NCBI RefSeq assembly: GCF_000518705.1
Contig: NZ_JAEC01000013.1
Span: 62,001 to 126,000 of the forward strand
DNA: 64,000 nt
From: Shewanella colwelliana ATCC 39565
GTDB taxonomy: Bacteria > Pseudomonadota > Gammaproteobacteria > Enterobacterales > Shewanellaceae
Direction: 5' to 3'
In this document: piece by piece, positions 47,727 to 56,889 of the stretch
Position numbering within the stretch: position 1 is the first letter of the stretch
Layout: the number at the start of each line of letters is the position of its first letter
Notes under the pieces: model-generated
Told to the model about the DNA's origin: nothing
Databases searched by the model: none
Seen by the model: only the letters and a program-made list of their open reading frames with translations
Position numbers and translations under genes: made by a program

Positions 47727-48605
47727 TTAGAACAGCTTACTGCCCCATCCGAGTTTGTTTCGCAGCACATGGAAGTAATTGTAACCTTTTGGGTGGATAA
47801 GCCTTAAGCGCTCACCGCTGCGCTTTACGATGATCTCATCGCCAGGTAGCACAGGTAGTGTCACATGGCCATCACAACTCACCTCTAGGCTGTCACCGTT
47901 ATCCGGTGACACCACAAGTTTAATAATGCTACATGCGTCGACCACAATTGGACGACATGACAGGGTGTGTGGAAACATTGGTACTAAAATTAACGCTTCG
48001 AGATTAGGGGTTAAAATTGCCCCCCCAGCCGAGAGTGAATAAGCGGTCGAGCCTGTTGGGGTAGAGACAATCATGCCATCGGCGCGCTGGCTATACATGA
48101 ACTTGTCGTCAATATAGACTTCAAACTCAATCATATGAGCAATTTTACCTGGATGAAGTACCGCCTCATTCACCGCGGTATTGCATGATTTGAGTACACC
48201 ATGTCGATGGACTTCAGATTCCAGTAAGAATCTATGCTCAGTTTCATAGTCGCCTTGAAGCACTTTGCCGAGGGCTTCTTCAAACGTATCTGGGGGTAAG
48301 TCGGTTAAGAAGCCTAAGTTTCCGCGGTTAACACCAATGACACCAATGTCGAACCGAGCGAGTACACGCGCCGCACCGAGCATATTGCCGTCGCCACCAA
48401 CGACAATGGCCAAATCACAGTATTCACCAATTTGCAGTAAATCAACGGACTTGGCCTGCGGACCAATATCGGTCGCCACACGTTCTTCTACATAGACGTC
48501 ATAGTCTTGCATGATCAACCAATGATGAAGACGCTTTAAGGTTTTATGGGTCCCAGCATGATTGGGTTTACCAATTAAGCCAATTGTGTGAAACGCTTTG
48601 CTCAT
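47727..48605 (-). CDS. nadK: NAD kinase NadK
   Basis: Phosphorylates NAD to NADP in the cytoplasm. 292 residues, the E. coli length. The motif '[13 protein letters not shown]' near residue 70 binds the phosphate donor. 'LNEAVLHPG'-type and '[20 protein letters not shown]' near residue 174 are the NAD-binding signatures, and 'SCDGH' closes the C-terminal part. The ATG at 48605 matches the family; the same frame stays open another 166 codons, but that stretch is the antisense of grpE. Divergent from grpE and alone in its transcript. Confidence 0.96.
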   Translation of the reverse strand: MSKAFHTIGLIGKPNHAGTHKTLKRLHHWLIMQDYDVYVEERVATDIGPQAKSVDLLQIGEYCDLAIVVGGDGNMLGAARVLARFDIGVIGVNRGNLGFLTDLPPDTFEEALGKVLQGDYETEHRFLLESEVHRHGVLKSCNTAVNEAVLHPGKIAHMIEFEVYIDDKFMYSQRADGMIVSTPTGSTAYSLSAGGAILTPNLEALILVPMFPHTLSCRPIVVDACSIIKLVVSPDNGDSLEVSCDGHVTLPVLPGDEIIVKRSGERLRLIHPKGYNYFHVLRNKLGWGSKLF

Positions 48606-48631
48606 ATTTGTGTCTGATCCATGCCTTAGGG

Positions 48632-48659
48632 CTTGAAACCTCGAATTTGATCCCCATAA
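48632..48659 (+). promoter_or_regulatory. Sigma-32 heat-shock promoter of grpE
   Basis: -35 element CTTGAAA at 48632-48638 and -10 element CCCCATAA at 48652-48659. The spacing from CTTGAA to CCCCAT is 14 nt. Both match the sigma-32 consensus (CTTGAAA, CCCCATNT) almost fully and lie 47 bp before grpE. Confidence 0.88.
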
Positions 48660-48705
48660 TATGCCCAGAGCATGCAGAAACAAAGCATTTTTAGCTGGAG
48701 TAACA

Positions 48706-49323
48706 ATGAGCAACGAATCAAGCAAAGCACAAGAACCGCAAATTGATGAAACTTTAGAAGCGCAAGTCGATACCGAGGTGGTAGAAGATGAAGCCAGTTT
48801 GATGGATGAGCTTACCCAAGCTAATTTCAGGGTAGAAGAGCTGGAGCAAGCTTTAGCTGCTGCAGAGGCTAAAGTTGAAGAGCAAAAAGATTCCGTGATA
48901 CGTGCTGCAGCAGAGGTGGATAATGTTCGCCGCCGCGCCGCTATGGATGTGGAAAAAGCGCATAAGTTCGCCTTAGAAAAGTTTGCGAATGAACTACTGC
49001 CTGTGATCGATAACTTGGAACGAGCGTTGTCGGGAACTAACAGTGAAGATGAAAACACCAAAGCCATTTTTGAAGGTGTTGAGTTAACACTGAAGAGTTT
49101 CACCAGTGCCGTGGAGAAATTTGGTCTGTCTCAAATCAATCCACAAGGCGAAGCATTTGATCCAGAGCATCACCAAGCGATTGGTATGCAGCCAAGTGCA
49201 GACTTTCCAGCTAACACTGTGATGATGGTGATGCAGAAAGGTTATCTGCTGAATGACCGCCTCTTACGCCCAGCGATGGTGATGGTGTCTCAAGGCGGTG
49301 CATCGGTCGATACACAAGCCTAA
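48706..49323 (+). CDS. grpE: Nucleotide exchange factor GrpE
   Basis: DnaK co-chaperone that releases ADP. 205 residues: an acidic disordered N-terminus, a long coiled-coil helix (about 35-90), then the core with '[19 protein letters not shown]', '[12 protein letters not shown]' and the C-terminal beta wing '[14 protein letters not shown]...[23 protein letters not shown]'. The ATG at 48706 ('MSNESSK') has TGGAG 5 nt upstream; 48661 would lie inside the promoter. Regulated by the sigma-32 promoter at 48632. dnaK and dnaJ are elsewhere. Confidence 0.96.
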   Translation: MSNESSKAQEPQIDETLEAQVDTEVVEDEASLMDELTQANFRVEELEQALAAAEAKVEEQKDSVIRAAAEVDNVRRRAAMDVEKAHKFALEKFANELLPVIDNLERALSGTNSEDENTKAIFEGVELTLKSFTSAVEKFGLSQINPQGEAFDPEHHQAIGMQPSADFPANTVMMVMQKGYLLNDRLLRPAMVMVSQGGASVDTQA

Positions 49324-49358
49324 TCTTTACAGATAGACATGATTTAATCAAAGTAATA

Positions 49359-49398
49359 GACAATAAAAAAGGCCTCTAAAGAGGCCTTTTTTATTGTC
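49359..49398. terminator. Bidirectional terminator between grpE and dxs
   Basis: A perfect 19-bp inverted repeat (49359-49377 and 49380-49398) containing GGCCTCT/AGAGGCC flanked by A6 and T6. Serves both convergent genes. Confidence 0.93.
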
Positions 49399-49404
49399 GC
49401 GATT

Positions 49405-51273
49405 TTACCCGTTAAGGTAGTGCTCAATTTGGTTTAAAATGCCGGGGCCATCGAGTTGTAGCTCAGCCAAAATCTCGTTGGAGTCACCATGTTTAATAAA
49501 CTCATCTGGCAAGCCGATGTTTAACACGGCTTTAGGCAGTTTAAGGGTTTGTAGCAGTTCGAGTACACCAGATCCCGCACCACCCATAATGGCGTTCTCT
49601 TCTACTGTGACAAGTAGGTCATGGCTGCTTGCTAGTTGCTGAACTAACTCAACATCAAGTGGTTTAACAAAGCGCATATCGGCTAAGGTCGCATCAAGGG
49701 CTTCTGCTGCATGAGAAGCGGCGGCCAATGTGGTACCAAAGTTAAGAATCGCGACTTTAGTGCCTTGGCGTTTAATGAGGCCTTTACCGATAGGTAACGC
49801 CGTCATCACCTCCACTTGATGTTCGCCAGTCGCACTCCCTCTGGGGTAACGAATCGCTGTTGGACCATCATTGTAGCAGTAGCCAGTATAAAGCATCTGA
49901 CGACACTCGTTTTCATCGGAAGGCGCCATAATTACCATGTTCGGCACAGTGCGCATAAAGCTCAAATCAAACGCGCCTTGATGGGTGGGACCATCAGCAC
50001 CGACGATGCCACCACGGTCAATGGCGAAAATAACGGGCAGTTTTTGCAAGGCGACATCATGGATCAGTTGATCATAACCACGTTGCAAGAAGGTCGAATA
50101 GATGGCGACAACTGGCTTATATCCTTCACAGGCGAAGCCTGCGGCTAAGGTTACCGCATGCTGTTCGGCAATGGCGGCATCAAAGTACTGGCTAGGGAAA
50201 CGTTGAGAAAACTCAACCATACCAGAACCTTCACGCATAGCAGGAGTGATCCCTAAGACTTTTTCATCTTTGTCAGCCATATCGCAAAGCCAGCGCCCAA
50301 ACACCTGAGAGAAGGTTGGGTCTGCGGGTTTAGCGGCAGGTTTTTCAAAAGTGGATGGGTCAAATTTTGGCACCGCATGCCATCCGATAGGATCTTTCTC
50401 TGCGGGTTCATAGCCACGTCCCTTTTTGGTCATGATGTGCAGAATCTGCGGTCCAGAAAGGTTACGCATGTTTCGCATGGTTTCAACTAACGCGTCGACA
50501 TCATGGCCATCGATTGGGCCGATATAGTTAAAGCCAAGCTCTTCAAACATAGTGCCCGGCACAACCATACCTTTAAGGTGTTCTTCTGTTCGCTTAGCCA
50601 TCTCTTTGATGACAGGCATTCCTTCTAGCACTTTTTTGCTGTTTTCACGGATAGTGGTATAGAAACGTCCAGACATCAGTTGAGCTAAATGGTTATTTAG
50701 CGCCCCAACATTTTCAGAAATCGACATCTCATTATCATTGAGGACAACTAACATATCGTTGTGCAGATCGCCGGCATGGTTCATGGCTTCAAACACCATG
50801 CCGCCAGTCATGGCACCATCACCGATCACGGCAACAACTTTGCGGCCCGCTTGCTCTTTTTCCGCGGCCACAGCCATCGCTAAGGCAGCACTAACTGACG
50901 TACCTGAATGTCCGACACTGAAAGTGTCATATTCGCTCTCTTCACGCCAAGGGAAAGGGTGTATTCCCCCCTTCTGCCTGATGGTATGCATCCTGTCGCG
51001 ACGACCCGTCAAGATTTTATGGGGATAGGCTTGGTGCCCTACATCCCAGATCAGGCGATCAAATGGTGTGTTATAGACGTAATGAAGTGCAACGGTTAAT
51101 TCGACTGTACCGAGTCCAGACGCAAAGTGGCCGCTCGAAATACCCACAGATTTGAGTAGGTAACTTCTAAGTTCATCAGCAAGTTTTGGTAATACACCTT
51201 GTGGCAGCTGTCTAAGCTCATCGGGTGTATTGGCCTGTGCTAGCACAGGGTATTTCATAATATCCAAACTCAT
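49405..51273 (-). CDS. dxs: 1-deoxy-D-xylulose-5-phosphate synthase Dxs
   Basis: The first, committed step of the MEP isoprenoid pathway: pyruvate plus glyceraldehyde 3-phosphate to DXP, TPP-dependent. 622 residues, near the E. coli 620. '[19 protein letters not shown]' starts the enzyme, the TPP/Mg motif is 'GDGAMTGG...LNDNEMSIS' (about 152-185), and the transketolase half holds '[10 protein letters not shown]' and '[12 protein letters not shown]'. I use the ATG at 51273 ('MSLDIMKYP'), which fits the family; the longer frame to 51336 would overlap ispA. Third gene of xseB-ispA-dxs. Confidence 0.97.
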   Translation of the reverse strand: MSLDIMKYPVLAQANTPDELRQLPQGVLPKLADELRSYLLKSVGISSGHFASGLGTVELTVALHYVYNTPFDRLIWDVGHQAYPHKILTGRRDRMHTIRQKGGIHPFPWREESEYDTFSVGHSGTSVSAALAMAVAAEKEQAGRKVVAVIGDGAMTGGMVFEAMNHAGDLHNDMLVVLNDNEMSISENVGALNNHLAQLMSGRFYTTIRENSKKVLEGMPVIKEMAKRTEEHLKGMVVPGTMFEELGFNYIGPIDGHDVDALVETMRNMRNLSGPQILHIMTKKGRGYEPAEKDPIGWHAVPKFDPSTFEKPAAKPADPTFSQVFGRWLCDMADKDEKVLGITPAMREGSGMVEFSQRFPSQYFDAAIAEQHAVTLAAGFACEGYKPVVAIYSTFLQRGYDQLIHDVALQKLPVIFAIDRGGIVGADGPTHQGAFDLSFMRTVPNMVIMAPSDENECRQMLYTGYCYNDGPTAIRYPRGSATGEHQVEVMTALPIGKGLIKRQGTKVAILNFGTTLAAASHAAEALDATLADMRFVKPLDVELVQQLASSHDLLVTVEENAIMGGAGSGVLELLQTLKLPKAVLNIGLPDEFIKHGDSNEILAELQLDGPGILNQIEHYLNG

Positions 51274-51295
51274 AGCGAGATTCTTTGTCTCTTTA

Positions 51296-52177
51296 TTATA
51301 CTCTTCGCTCAATGATAAAACGGGCGAATTCGGCAATTAACTGGCTATTGTATGGTAATTTAGCCAGCGCTGATAGGGCGTCGTTAATCAAACTTTCTGC
51401 AGTCGCCTGCGCCCCTGATAAACCTAATAATTTCGGGTAAGTACTTTTGTTCGATTCGCAATCGGAGCCTTGGGGTTTCCCAAGCTCTTCAGTACTGGCG
51501 ATAATATCGAGTACGTCATCTTGAACTTGAAAAGCTAGACCGACAGCATCTGCGAACTCTAACAAGAGATCTTGTTCATTATCTGTGATGTCTGCGGCAA
51601 TTATAGCTAATGCCACTGCGCAGCGGATCAGTGCCCCGGTTTTTAATCTATGTAACTGTTTAAGCGTCGTTAAATCTATCTGTTTGTCAGTAGCGTTGAG
51701 ATCCATTGACTGGCCACCGCACATCCCTTGATAACCCGACGCTTTAGCTAATGCGGCTACCATTGCCAGTTGTTGCTTAGGGCTCAGTTGAGCCATTGGC
51801 TGGCTGATGATTTCAAAAGCCAAGGTTTGTAATGCGTCACCGGCAAGAATGGCTGTGGCTTCATCAAAGGCAATATGCACTGTCGGTTGTCCGCGGCGTA
51901 AAGCGTCGTCATCCATTGCAGGAAGATCGTCGTGAATCAGCGAGTAGGCATGAATGCACTCAATTGCGGCCGCGCAGGCATCTAAGCGCTCTAGGGGGAC
52001 ATTGAGCATATCACCGACGGCGTAGACTAAAAATGGTCTAATACGCTTACCACCAATCAATGCTCCATGTTGCATTGCAGCCTTCAATTTAGGCTCTGTG
52101 TCGTCTTGAGATGAGATGTAGTGGCGCAGGAGTTTATCAACTCGCTGCTGGTAGAGTGTTATCGCATCAGCTAGCAA
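51296..52177 (-). CDS. ispA: Farnesyl diphosphate synthase IspA
   Basis: Builds C15 farnesyl diphosphate from IPP and DMAPP; the product feeds ubiquinone, undecaprenyl-P and others. 293 residues with the first Asp-rich motif in '[17 protein letters not shown]' (near residue 88), 'GAPIGGKR'-type '[17 protein letters not shown]', and the second Asp-rich motif in 'FQVQDDVLD'. The start is TTG at 52177, directly abutting the xseB stop, and I see no in-frame ATG close to it. This suggests translational coupling. dxs follows after 22 bp. Confidence 0.95.
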   Translation of the reverse strand: MLADAITLYQQRVDKLLRHYISSQDDTEPKLKAAMQHGALIGGKRIRPFLVYAVGDMLNVPLERLDACAAAIECIHAYSLIHDDLPAMDDDALRRGQPTVHIAFDEATAILAGDALQTLAFEIISQPMAQLSPKQQLAMVAALAKASGYQGMCGGQSMDLNATDKQIDLTTLKQLHRLKTGALIRCAVALAIIAADITDNEQDLLLEFADAVGLAFQVQDDVLDIIASTEELGKPQGSDCESNKSTYPKLLGLSGAQATAESLINDALSALAKLPYNSQLIAEFARFIIERRV

Positions 52178-52417
52178 TTATTCGCCCTCGGCAAGATAGG
52201 GGGTCAAGGTTTGTTGATCGTGCTCTTGAGTCAGTATCGATACTTTCTGTTGGGCAGCTGCCAGCTTATTTTGACTATTGCGGACTAAATTAATACCACG
52301 TTCAAACTGCTTCAGCGCATCATCGAGCGAGACATCTCCCTGTTCGAGATCGGAAACAATACGTTCTAGCTCAGATAGCGACTCTTCAAATGAGAGGTTT
52401 TCAGGTTTTTTAGCCAC
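52178..52417 (-). CDS. xseB: Exodeoxyribonuclease VII small subunit XseB
   Basis: A 79-residue helical small subunit of exonuclease VII, which degrades single-stranded DNA from both ends. The family core 'LSFEESLSELERIVSDLEQGDVSLDDALKQFERG' is seen between residues 7 and 42, and the rest is helical. GTG start at 52417. First gene of xseB-ispA-dxs, the same order as in E. coli. The large subunit XseA is not in the window. Confidence 0.94.
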   Translation of the reverse strand: MAKKPENLSFEESLSELERIVSDLEQGDVSLDDALKQFERGINLVRNSQNKLAAAQQKVSILTQEHDQQTLTPYLAEGE

Positions 52418-52547
52418 GACAATTTTCCCAAGAAATTAGCGACACACAAAGTATATCAGTGAACCCTAAGGGTCAAATCATGGTGTCGGATATTTGTGCA
52501 ATAGCACGCTTTAAGGAGGTTTTTTTATAAAAAATTGAATTTGTAGC

Positions 52548-52574
52548 TAAACTTGCGTGTAAGCTGTCCGATAA
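52548..52574 (+). promoter_or_regulatory. Sigma-28 (FliA) promoter candidate of pomAB
   Basis: TAAACTTG (52548-52555), 11 nt, then TCCGATAA (52567-52574). The flagellar class 3 consensus is TAAAGTTT-N11-GCCGATAA, giving 6/8 and 7/8 matches with the exact spacing. FliA drives stator genes in many flagellated bacteria. Confidence 0.7.
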
Positions 52575-52664
52575 TTGAATTAGAACAATACTCAATTTTG
52601 CCTGATATTATATCCTAAAGTGGACCTGGCAGTTAGATGAATAATGTGCCGATGGGAGACTTTT

Positions 52665-52709
52665 ATGACAAAAGAATGCACAAGTGCCTCCGCCTTTCCA
52701 TGCTGTTAG
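52665..52709 (+). CDS. Possible 14-codon leader peptide before pomA
   Basis: ATG at 52665 with GGGAGA a few bases upstream, reading MTKECTSASAFPCC and a TAG stop. It lies inside the predicted pomA 5' UTR. It is too short for any homology argument, and may be chance. Confidence 0.2.
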   Translation: MTKECTSASAFPCC

Positions 52710-52798
52710 GAAAATTTTTTAGGTGCAGAGACATTGACCGCGCTGATTGAAACCGCTCGGTTTTAGAAACAGCCAAATACTAAACATGAGGAACAGTT

Positions 52799-53566
52799 GT
52801 GGATTTAGCGACCCTGATAGGCCTAATCGGCGCGTTTGGTTTTATTATTGGAGCTATGGTCAGTAGTGGTGGTATCGCGATTTTTATCGACGTGCCCTCA
52901 GTGCTCATCGTAATGATCGGTTCTCTGTTTGTGGTGATGATGAAGTACAACCTAAAGCAATTTTTAGGTGCGGTTAAAATTGCTGCTAAAGCGTTTATGT
53001 TTAAGATTGATAAACCCGAAGAGTTGATTGAGCAGTCTGTCACCATGGCGGATGCGGCGCGTAAAGGTGGCTTCTTAGCCCTGGAAGAGGCTGAGATCAC
53101 CAATAGTTTTATGCAAAAAGCGGTCGATATGTTGGTGGATGGACACGATGGCGATGTGGTACGTGAAGCATTGGAAAAAGATATCGCCTTGACCGAAGAG
53201 CGTCATAAAACGGGTGTCGGTATATTTAAAGCCTTGGGTGATGTCGCCCCGGCAATGGGGATGATTGGTACGCTTATTGGTTTGGTGGCGATGCTCTCCA
53301 ACATGGATGACCCCAAGTCTATTGGCCCAGCGATGGCGGTGGCCTTGTTAACCACCTTGTATGGGGCAATTATAGCTAACATGATCGCTATTCCTATTGC
53401 CGATAAGCTGGCATTACGTATGGGTGAAGAGATGCTCAATCGTAATTTGATTATGGATGCGGTTTTGGCAATTCAAGATGGTCAAAACCCACGTGTCATT
53501 GAAGGGTTCCTTAAAAATTACCTCTCTGAAAAGCAGCGTCAAATAGATACAACGGACGGGGAATAG
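52799..53566 (+). CDS. pomA: Flagellar stator protein PomA (MotA family)
   Basis: Inner-membrane stator subunit of the flagellar motor, 255 residues with four TM segments (about 4-24, 30-50, 150-170, 180-205). The cytoplasmic loop holds charged residues for rotor contact. 'GDVAPAMGMIGTLIGLVAML' and 'AMAVALLTTLYGAIIANM' are MotA/PomA hallmarks. It is PomA rather than MotA by length and by its partner. GTG start at 52799 with GAGGA 6 nt upstream. Operon with pomB (4-bp gap), under the FliA-type promoter at 52548. Confidence 0.95.
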   Translation: MDLATLIGLIGAFGFIIGAMVSSGGIAIFIDVPSVLIVMIGSLFVVMMKYNLKQFLGAVKIAAKAFMFKIDKPEELIEQSVTMADAARKGGFLALEEAEITNSFMQKAVDMLVDGHDGDVVREALEKDIALTEERHKTGVGIFKALGDVAPAMGMIGTLIGLVAMLSNMDDPKSIGPAMAVALLTTLYGAIIANMIAIPIADKLALRMGEEMLNRNLIMDAVLAIQDGQNPRVIEGFLKNYLSEKQRQIDTTDGE

Positions 53567-53570
53567 CCAG

Positions 53571-54515
53571 ATGGCTAAAAAGCAGAAGTGCGATTGTCCA
53601 CCTGCGGGAGCGCCAATGTGGTTGGCGACCTTTGCCGATCTCATGTCGCTGCTGATGTGTTTCTTCGTATTGCTTTTGGCGTTCTCTGAAATGGACGTGA
53701 TGAAGTTTAAACAGATCGCTGGCTCAATGAAGTATGCTTTTGGTGTGCAGAATAAAGTTGAAGTCAAAGATATTCCCAAAGGTACCTCAGTGATTGCGCT
53801 TGAATTTAGACCGGGCAAGCCTGAGCCAACGCCTATTGAGATCATTAATCAGCAAACCAATGAGATGACTGAGCCGACGATTGAAGTGCAAGCCGGTGAA
53901 GATGACAGTGCTGGTGGTGTTCAGCAACAACGTGGTGAGCAGCGTGGTGGTGAGGCGTCCTCAACTTCTCAAGAACAAGCAGAGGCTGAAGCGCAATCAC
54001 AGTCACAGCAAGCTCAAGCGGCTGCGCAAGATCAGATTAACGATCAGGTGAAGAAAATGGCGCAAGAGCTCAATAAAGAGATCGTCGATGGCGCCATTGA
54101 GATTGAGTCCTTAGGTCAGCAAATCATTATCCGCATTCGTGAAAAGGGCGCTTTTGCATCGGGGTCTGGCTTCTTGCAACCTAGGTTTAAACCGGTTGTG
54201 CGCCGTGTCGGCGAACTGCTTAAAGATGTACCGGGTATAGTAACGGTATCGGGCCACACTGATGATATGAATATTAGCAATGAGCTCTATAGCTCTAACT
54301 GGGACCTGTCTAGCAAGCGTGCTGTTGCCGTCGCCCATGAGCTTATTCGTGTTAAGGGGTTTGATCAGCAACGAATGAAAGTGGTGGGTATGGCTAACTC
54401 GGCACCGTTAGTTGGCAATGATTCTGCCAACAGCCGTGCGCGTAATCGCCGTGTAGAAATCGCCATTGAGCAAGGCAAGGCAAAAGAGTCTGATGAGATA
54501 TTGGTCGGGCAATAA
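53571..54515 (+). CDS. pomB: Flagellar stator protein PomB (MotB family)
   Basis: 314 residues. The single TM helix (about 17-40) carries the ion-binding Asp23 in 'WLATFADLMSLLMCFF'. A flexible Gln/Glu/Ala-rich plug and linker region follows (about 100-165), then the OmpA-like peptidoglycan-binding domain (about 180-300: 'SGHTDDMNISN', 'NRRVEIAIE'). With PomA it forms the Na+-driven stator. Ends at a strong terminator. Confidence 0.95.
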   Translation: MAKKQKCDCPPAGAPMWLATFADLMSLLMCFFVLLLAFSEMDVMKFKQIAGSMKYAFGVQNKVEVKDIPKGTSVIALEFRPGKPEPTPIEIINQQTNEMTEPTIEVQAGEDDSAGGVQQQRGEQRGGEASSTSQEQAEAEAQSQSQQAQAAAQDQINDQVKKMAQELNKEIVDGAIEIESLGQQIIIRIREKGAFASGSGFLQPRFKPVVRRVGELLKDVPGIVTVSGHTDDMNISNELYSSNWDLSSKRAVAVAHELIRVKGFDQQRMKVVGMANSAPLVGNDSANSRARNRRVEIAIEQGKAKESDEILVGQ

Positions 54516-54542
54516 TCACTGTTGTGACCCATCTCAATAATC

Positions 54543-54569
54543 AATAAGCCCTTTTAGGGCTTATTTTTT
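54543..54569 (+). terminator. Intrinsic terminator of pomAB
   Basis: A 9-bp stem (AATAAGCCC / GGGCTTATT) with a 5-nt loop, followed by T-run 54564-54569. Confidence 0.9.
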
Positions 54570-54679
54570 GTCTAGCTGCGATTTAATCTATCTTTTCAGC
54601 AGCCTTAATAGGCATTAATGCGGCTTACTTGATATAATGGCTAAATTGCTGTTTAAAATTTTACCTCCTCGGAACTCCC

Positions 54680-56134
54680 ATGAAATTTATCGTAAAACTG
54701 TTTCCTGAAATCATGATGAAAAGCAAACCGGTAAGAATGCGTTTTACCAAGATGCTTGAAACCAATATCCGTAACGTGCTGCGCAAGGTCGATGAAGAGG
54801 CCACCGTACAGCGTCAATGGGATAAAATCATGGTTAAGGTTCCCGCTGGTAAGCCTGAGATGGTGGCGGTTTATGCTGAACGCTTAGCCTGTATACCCGG
54901 TATTGCCCATGTGCTGCAGGTCAAAGAGAGCACGTTTGAGTCTGTGGATGATATCTATCAACAAACCTTAGCTCTGTATAAAGATGAGTTGGCGGGTAAG
55001 ACCTTCTGTGTGCGGGTGAAGCGCAGTGGTAAACACGATTTTAATTCTATTGAAGTTGAGCGTTATGTGGGCGGTGGTTTAAACCAGTTTACTGATGCTA
55101 CAGGTGTTCGATTAAAAAATCCTGATATGACGGTTAACCTAGAGATAGATAGAGAAAACCTCTATTTGGTCGAGAAGCGTATCGATGGTTTGGGAGGCTT
55201 CCCAATGGCGACCCAAGAGGATGTGTTATCACTTATCTCTGGTGGTTTCGATTCAGGTGTATCTAGCTATCAGTTTATTAAGCGTGGCTCACGTACCCAT
55301 TACTGCTTTTTTAATCTTGGTGGCGATCAACATGAGATAGGGGTGAAGCAAGTGGCTTATCACCTATGGCAAAAATATGGTGAGTCTCACAAGGTTAAAT
55401 TTGTCTCAGTGCCGTTTGATCCCGTTGTGACAGAGATCTTAGAGAAGATTGATAATGGTCAAATGGGCGTCATCCTTAAACGTATGATGATGCGGGCTGC
55501 ATCTCGCGTGGCGGCTAAAATGGGAATACAAGCCTTGGTAACTGGCGAGGCAATGGGGCAGGTTTCGAGCCAAACGTTGACCAATCTAAACGTGATTGAC
55601 CGTTGTACAGACACCTTGATTTTACGTCCGCTGATCGTGATGGATAAGCAAGATATCATTAATATTAGTCGTAAGATTGGCACTGAAGATTTTGCAAAAT
55701 CTATCCCTGAATATTGCGGCGTCATTTCACAAAAACCAACGGTTAAAGCCGTGTTGTCTAAGATTGAAGCGGAAGAAACAAAGTTTTCAGAAGACTTACT
55801 CGATCGTGTTATCGAGGCGGCAGAAGTGATTGATATTAGAGAAATAGCTACCAGTATGGATACTAAAATAACCGAAACCGAAACCGTTGATGTCGTCAGT
55901 GGTGGTGAGGTTATCGTCGATATTCGTGCGCCTGAAGAGGAAGAACAGAGCCCACTGGCAATTGATGGTATAGAGATTAAGACCATCCCATTCTTTAAGT
56001 TAGCGACTCAGTTCGCCGATCTCGATAAGGCTAAGACATACCTATTGTATTGTGACAGAGGCGTTATGAGTAAGCTACAGGCCCTTTATCTGCAAGAGCA
56101 GGGCTATCACAACGTGAAAGTTTACCGTCCTTAG
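54680..56134 (+). CDS. thiI: tRNA 4-thiouridine synthase ThiI
   Basis: Adenylates and thiolates U8 of tRNA and transfers sulfur for thiamine thiazole. 484 residues: an N-terminal ferredoxin-like plus THUMP region (1-165), PP-loop '[13 protein letters not shown]' (184-196), the domain with '[11 protein letters not shown]' (Cys about 346), and a C-terminal rhodanese domain with active Cys458 in '[10 protein letters not shown]'. Both sulfur-handling cysteines are there, so it is the long, rhodanese-containing Enterobacteria type. ATG at 54680. Monocistronic with a terminator. Confidence 0.97.
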   Translation: MKFIVKLFPEIMMKSKPVRMRFTKMLETNIRNVLRKVDEEATVQRQWDKIMVKVPAGKPEMVAVYAERLACIPGIAHVLQVKESTFESVDDIYQQTLALYKDELAGKTFCVRVKRSGKHDFNSIEVERYVGGGLNQFTDATGVRLKNPDMTVNLEIDRENLYLVEKRIDGLGGFPMATQEDVLSLISGGFDSGVSSYQFIKRGSRTHYCFFNLGGDQHEIGVKQVAYHLWQKYGESHKVKFVSVPFDPVVTEILEKIDNGQMGVILKRMMMRAASRVAAKMGIQALVTGEAMGQVSSQTLTNLNVIDRCTDTLILRPLIVMDKQDIINISRKIGTEDFAKSIPEYCGVISQKPTVKAVLSKIEAEETKFSEDLLDRVIEAAEVIDIREIATSMDTKITETETVDVVSGGEVIVDIRAPEEEEQSPLAIDGIEIKTIPFFKLATQFADLDKAKTYLLYCDRGVMSKLQALYLQEQGYHNVKVYRP

Positions 56135-56152
56135 TCAAAACCTGTGTTTATT

Positions 56153-56177
56153 AAGCCGCCTTTGGGCGGCTTTTTTG
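56153..56177 (+). terminator. Intrinsic terminator of thiI
   Basis: Stem GCCGCC (56155-56160) with GGCGGC (56165-56170), extended by AA/TT, then a T-run. Confidence 0.88.
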
Positions 56178-56417
56178 TTTTTAGTCCTTAAGCACCTATT
56201 TCAGGATATGGATGCTTTATTGGGATGCATCGGGGTTAGTGGAAATTAAGGTTGAGGCATGGTCTAGGCATGAGGCTGTAGAGGCTTGAGCCTACTAGGT
56301 CGCCACTTGTTGATATGACAAGTTTATCCCCACTGCGAAGCTTTGGTTTATGTTACTGGATTTACCCTGCTGGGCATAAAGGGCAATACCGTTGCTGCGA
56401 GAAACAAAAATGAGGCA

Positions 56418-56449
56418 CAAAAAAAGCCGCATCAAAATCAGTGCGGCTT
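56418..56449 (-). terminator. Intrinsic terminator of the small secreted-protein gene
   Basis: AAGCCGCA (56424-56431) pairs with TGCGGCTT (56442-56449), 10-nt loop. On the minus strand it is followed by T7, 33 bp past the stop at 56483. Confidence 0.85.
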
Positions 56450-56482
56450 ATAGACAACTAGGCGTTGGGCAAGCAGATAAGT

Positions 56483-56707
56483 TTATTCTGCGCGTTGAAC
56501 CGTCACCTTGGTTGCTTCATCTTCTTGAGCAACTAATACAGCGTTAAGATCTTCATTAAGGTCTTGTTGCATCTGTACTAGGCCTTCAGCAAGTTGTGCG
56601 CTGATTGATGCATGTAAGTCAGTTGTATCGATAACTATTTCATCGGCAGTCGCAGCGGTAGAAGCTGAGAGAAGTGCGATGGCAAAAACAGTTTTAAAGT
56701 TAATCAT
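56483..56707 (-). CDS. Small secreted protein of unknown function
   Basis: A 74-residue exported protein with a signal peptide (about 1-21, 'VFAIALLSASTAATA', cleavage before 'DE'). The mature protein is about 53 residues, acidic and helical, ending 'TVQRAE'. No homolog is recognised. The start ATG at 56707 has GGAGG 8 nt upstream, an unusually strong Shine-Dalgarno. It is a stand-alone gene with its own terminator, divergent from gcvA. Upstream, TTGGGG at 56733 pairs with CCCCAA at 56750-56755 in the 5' region. Confidence 0.75.
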   Translation of the reverse strand: MINFKTVFAIALLSASTAATADEIVIDTTDLHASISAQLAEGLVQMQQDLNEDLNAVLVAQEDEATKVTVQRAE

Positions 56708-56889
56708 AGTGGTCGCCTCCGGGCGGCATATATTGGGGGGTCAGACACTCCCCAATTACGTCGTAGAGGCTGTCTAACTTTAATCATTTTGTTGCGGCGA
56801 ATTTTGACCAAAAACACTTTCCTTTACAAACGATAAAATGTAACAATGACGATTAGAAAAACTAATCGAAAAATGAGATAAGGATCACT

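Larger units (their letters stand above)
52418..52798. other. 381-bp region between xseB and pomA
   Basis: It holds the promoter of xseB-ispA-dxs on the left. It also holds the sigma-28-like promoter at 52548-52574, a roughly 215-nt pomA leader, and within it a 14-codon ORF at 52665-52709. AT-rich; no other gene seen. Confidence 0.55.
56135..56482. other. 348-bp region between thiI and a small secreted-protein gene
   Basis: It contains the thiI terminator on the left and the terminator of the small minus-strand gene on the right (56418-56449). Between them (56178-56417) I see no ORF, RNA or repeat. Confidence 0.5.

Noticed and set aside
48606-49103. The nadK frame stays open for 166 more codons upstream
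   Set aside because: It lies antisense to grpE, is Ser-rich and of shadow-like composition. NadK family length (292) and start fit 48605.
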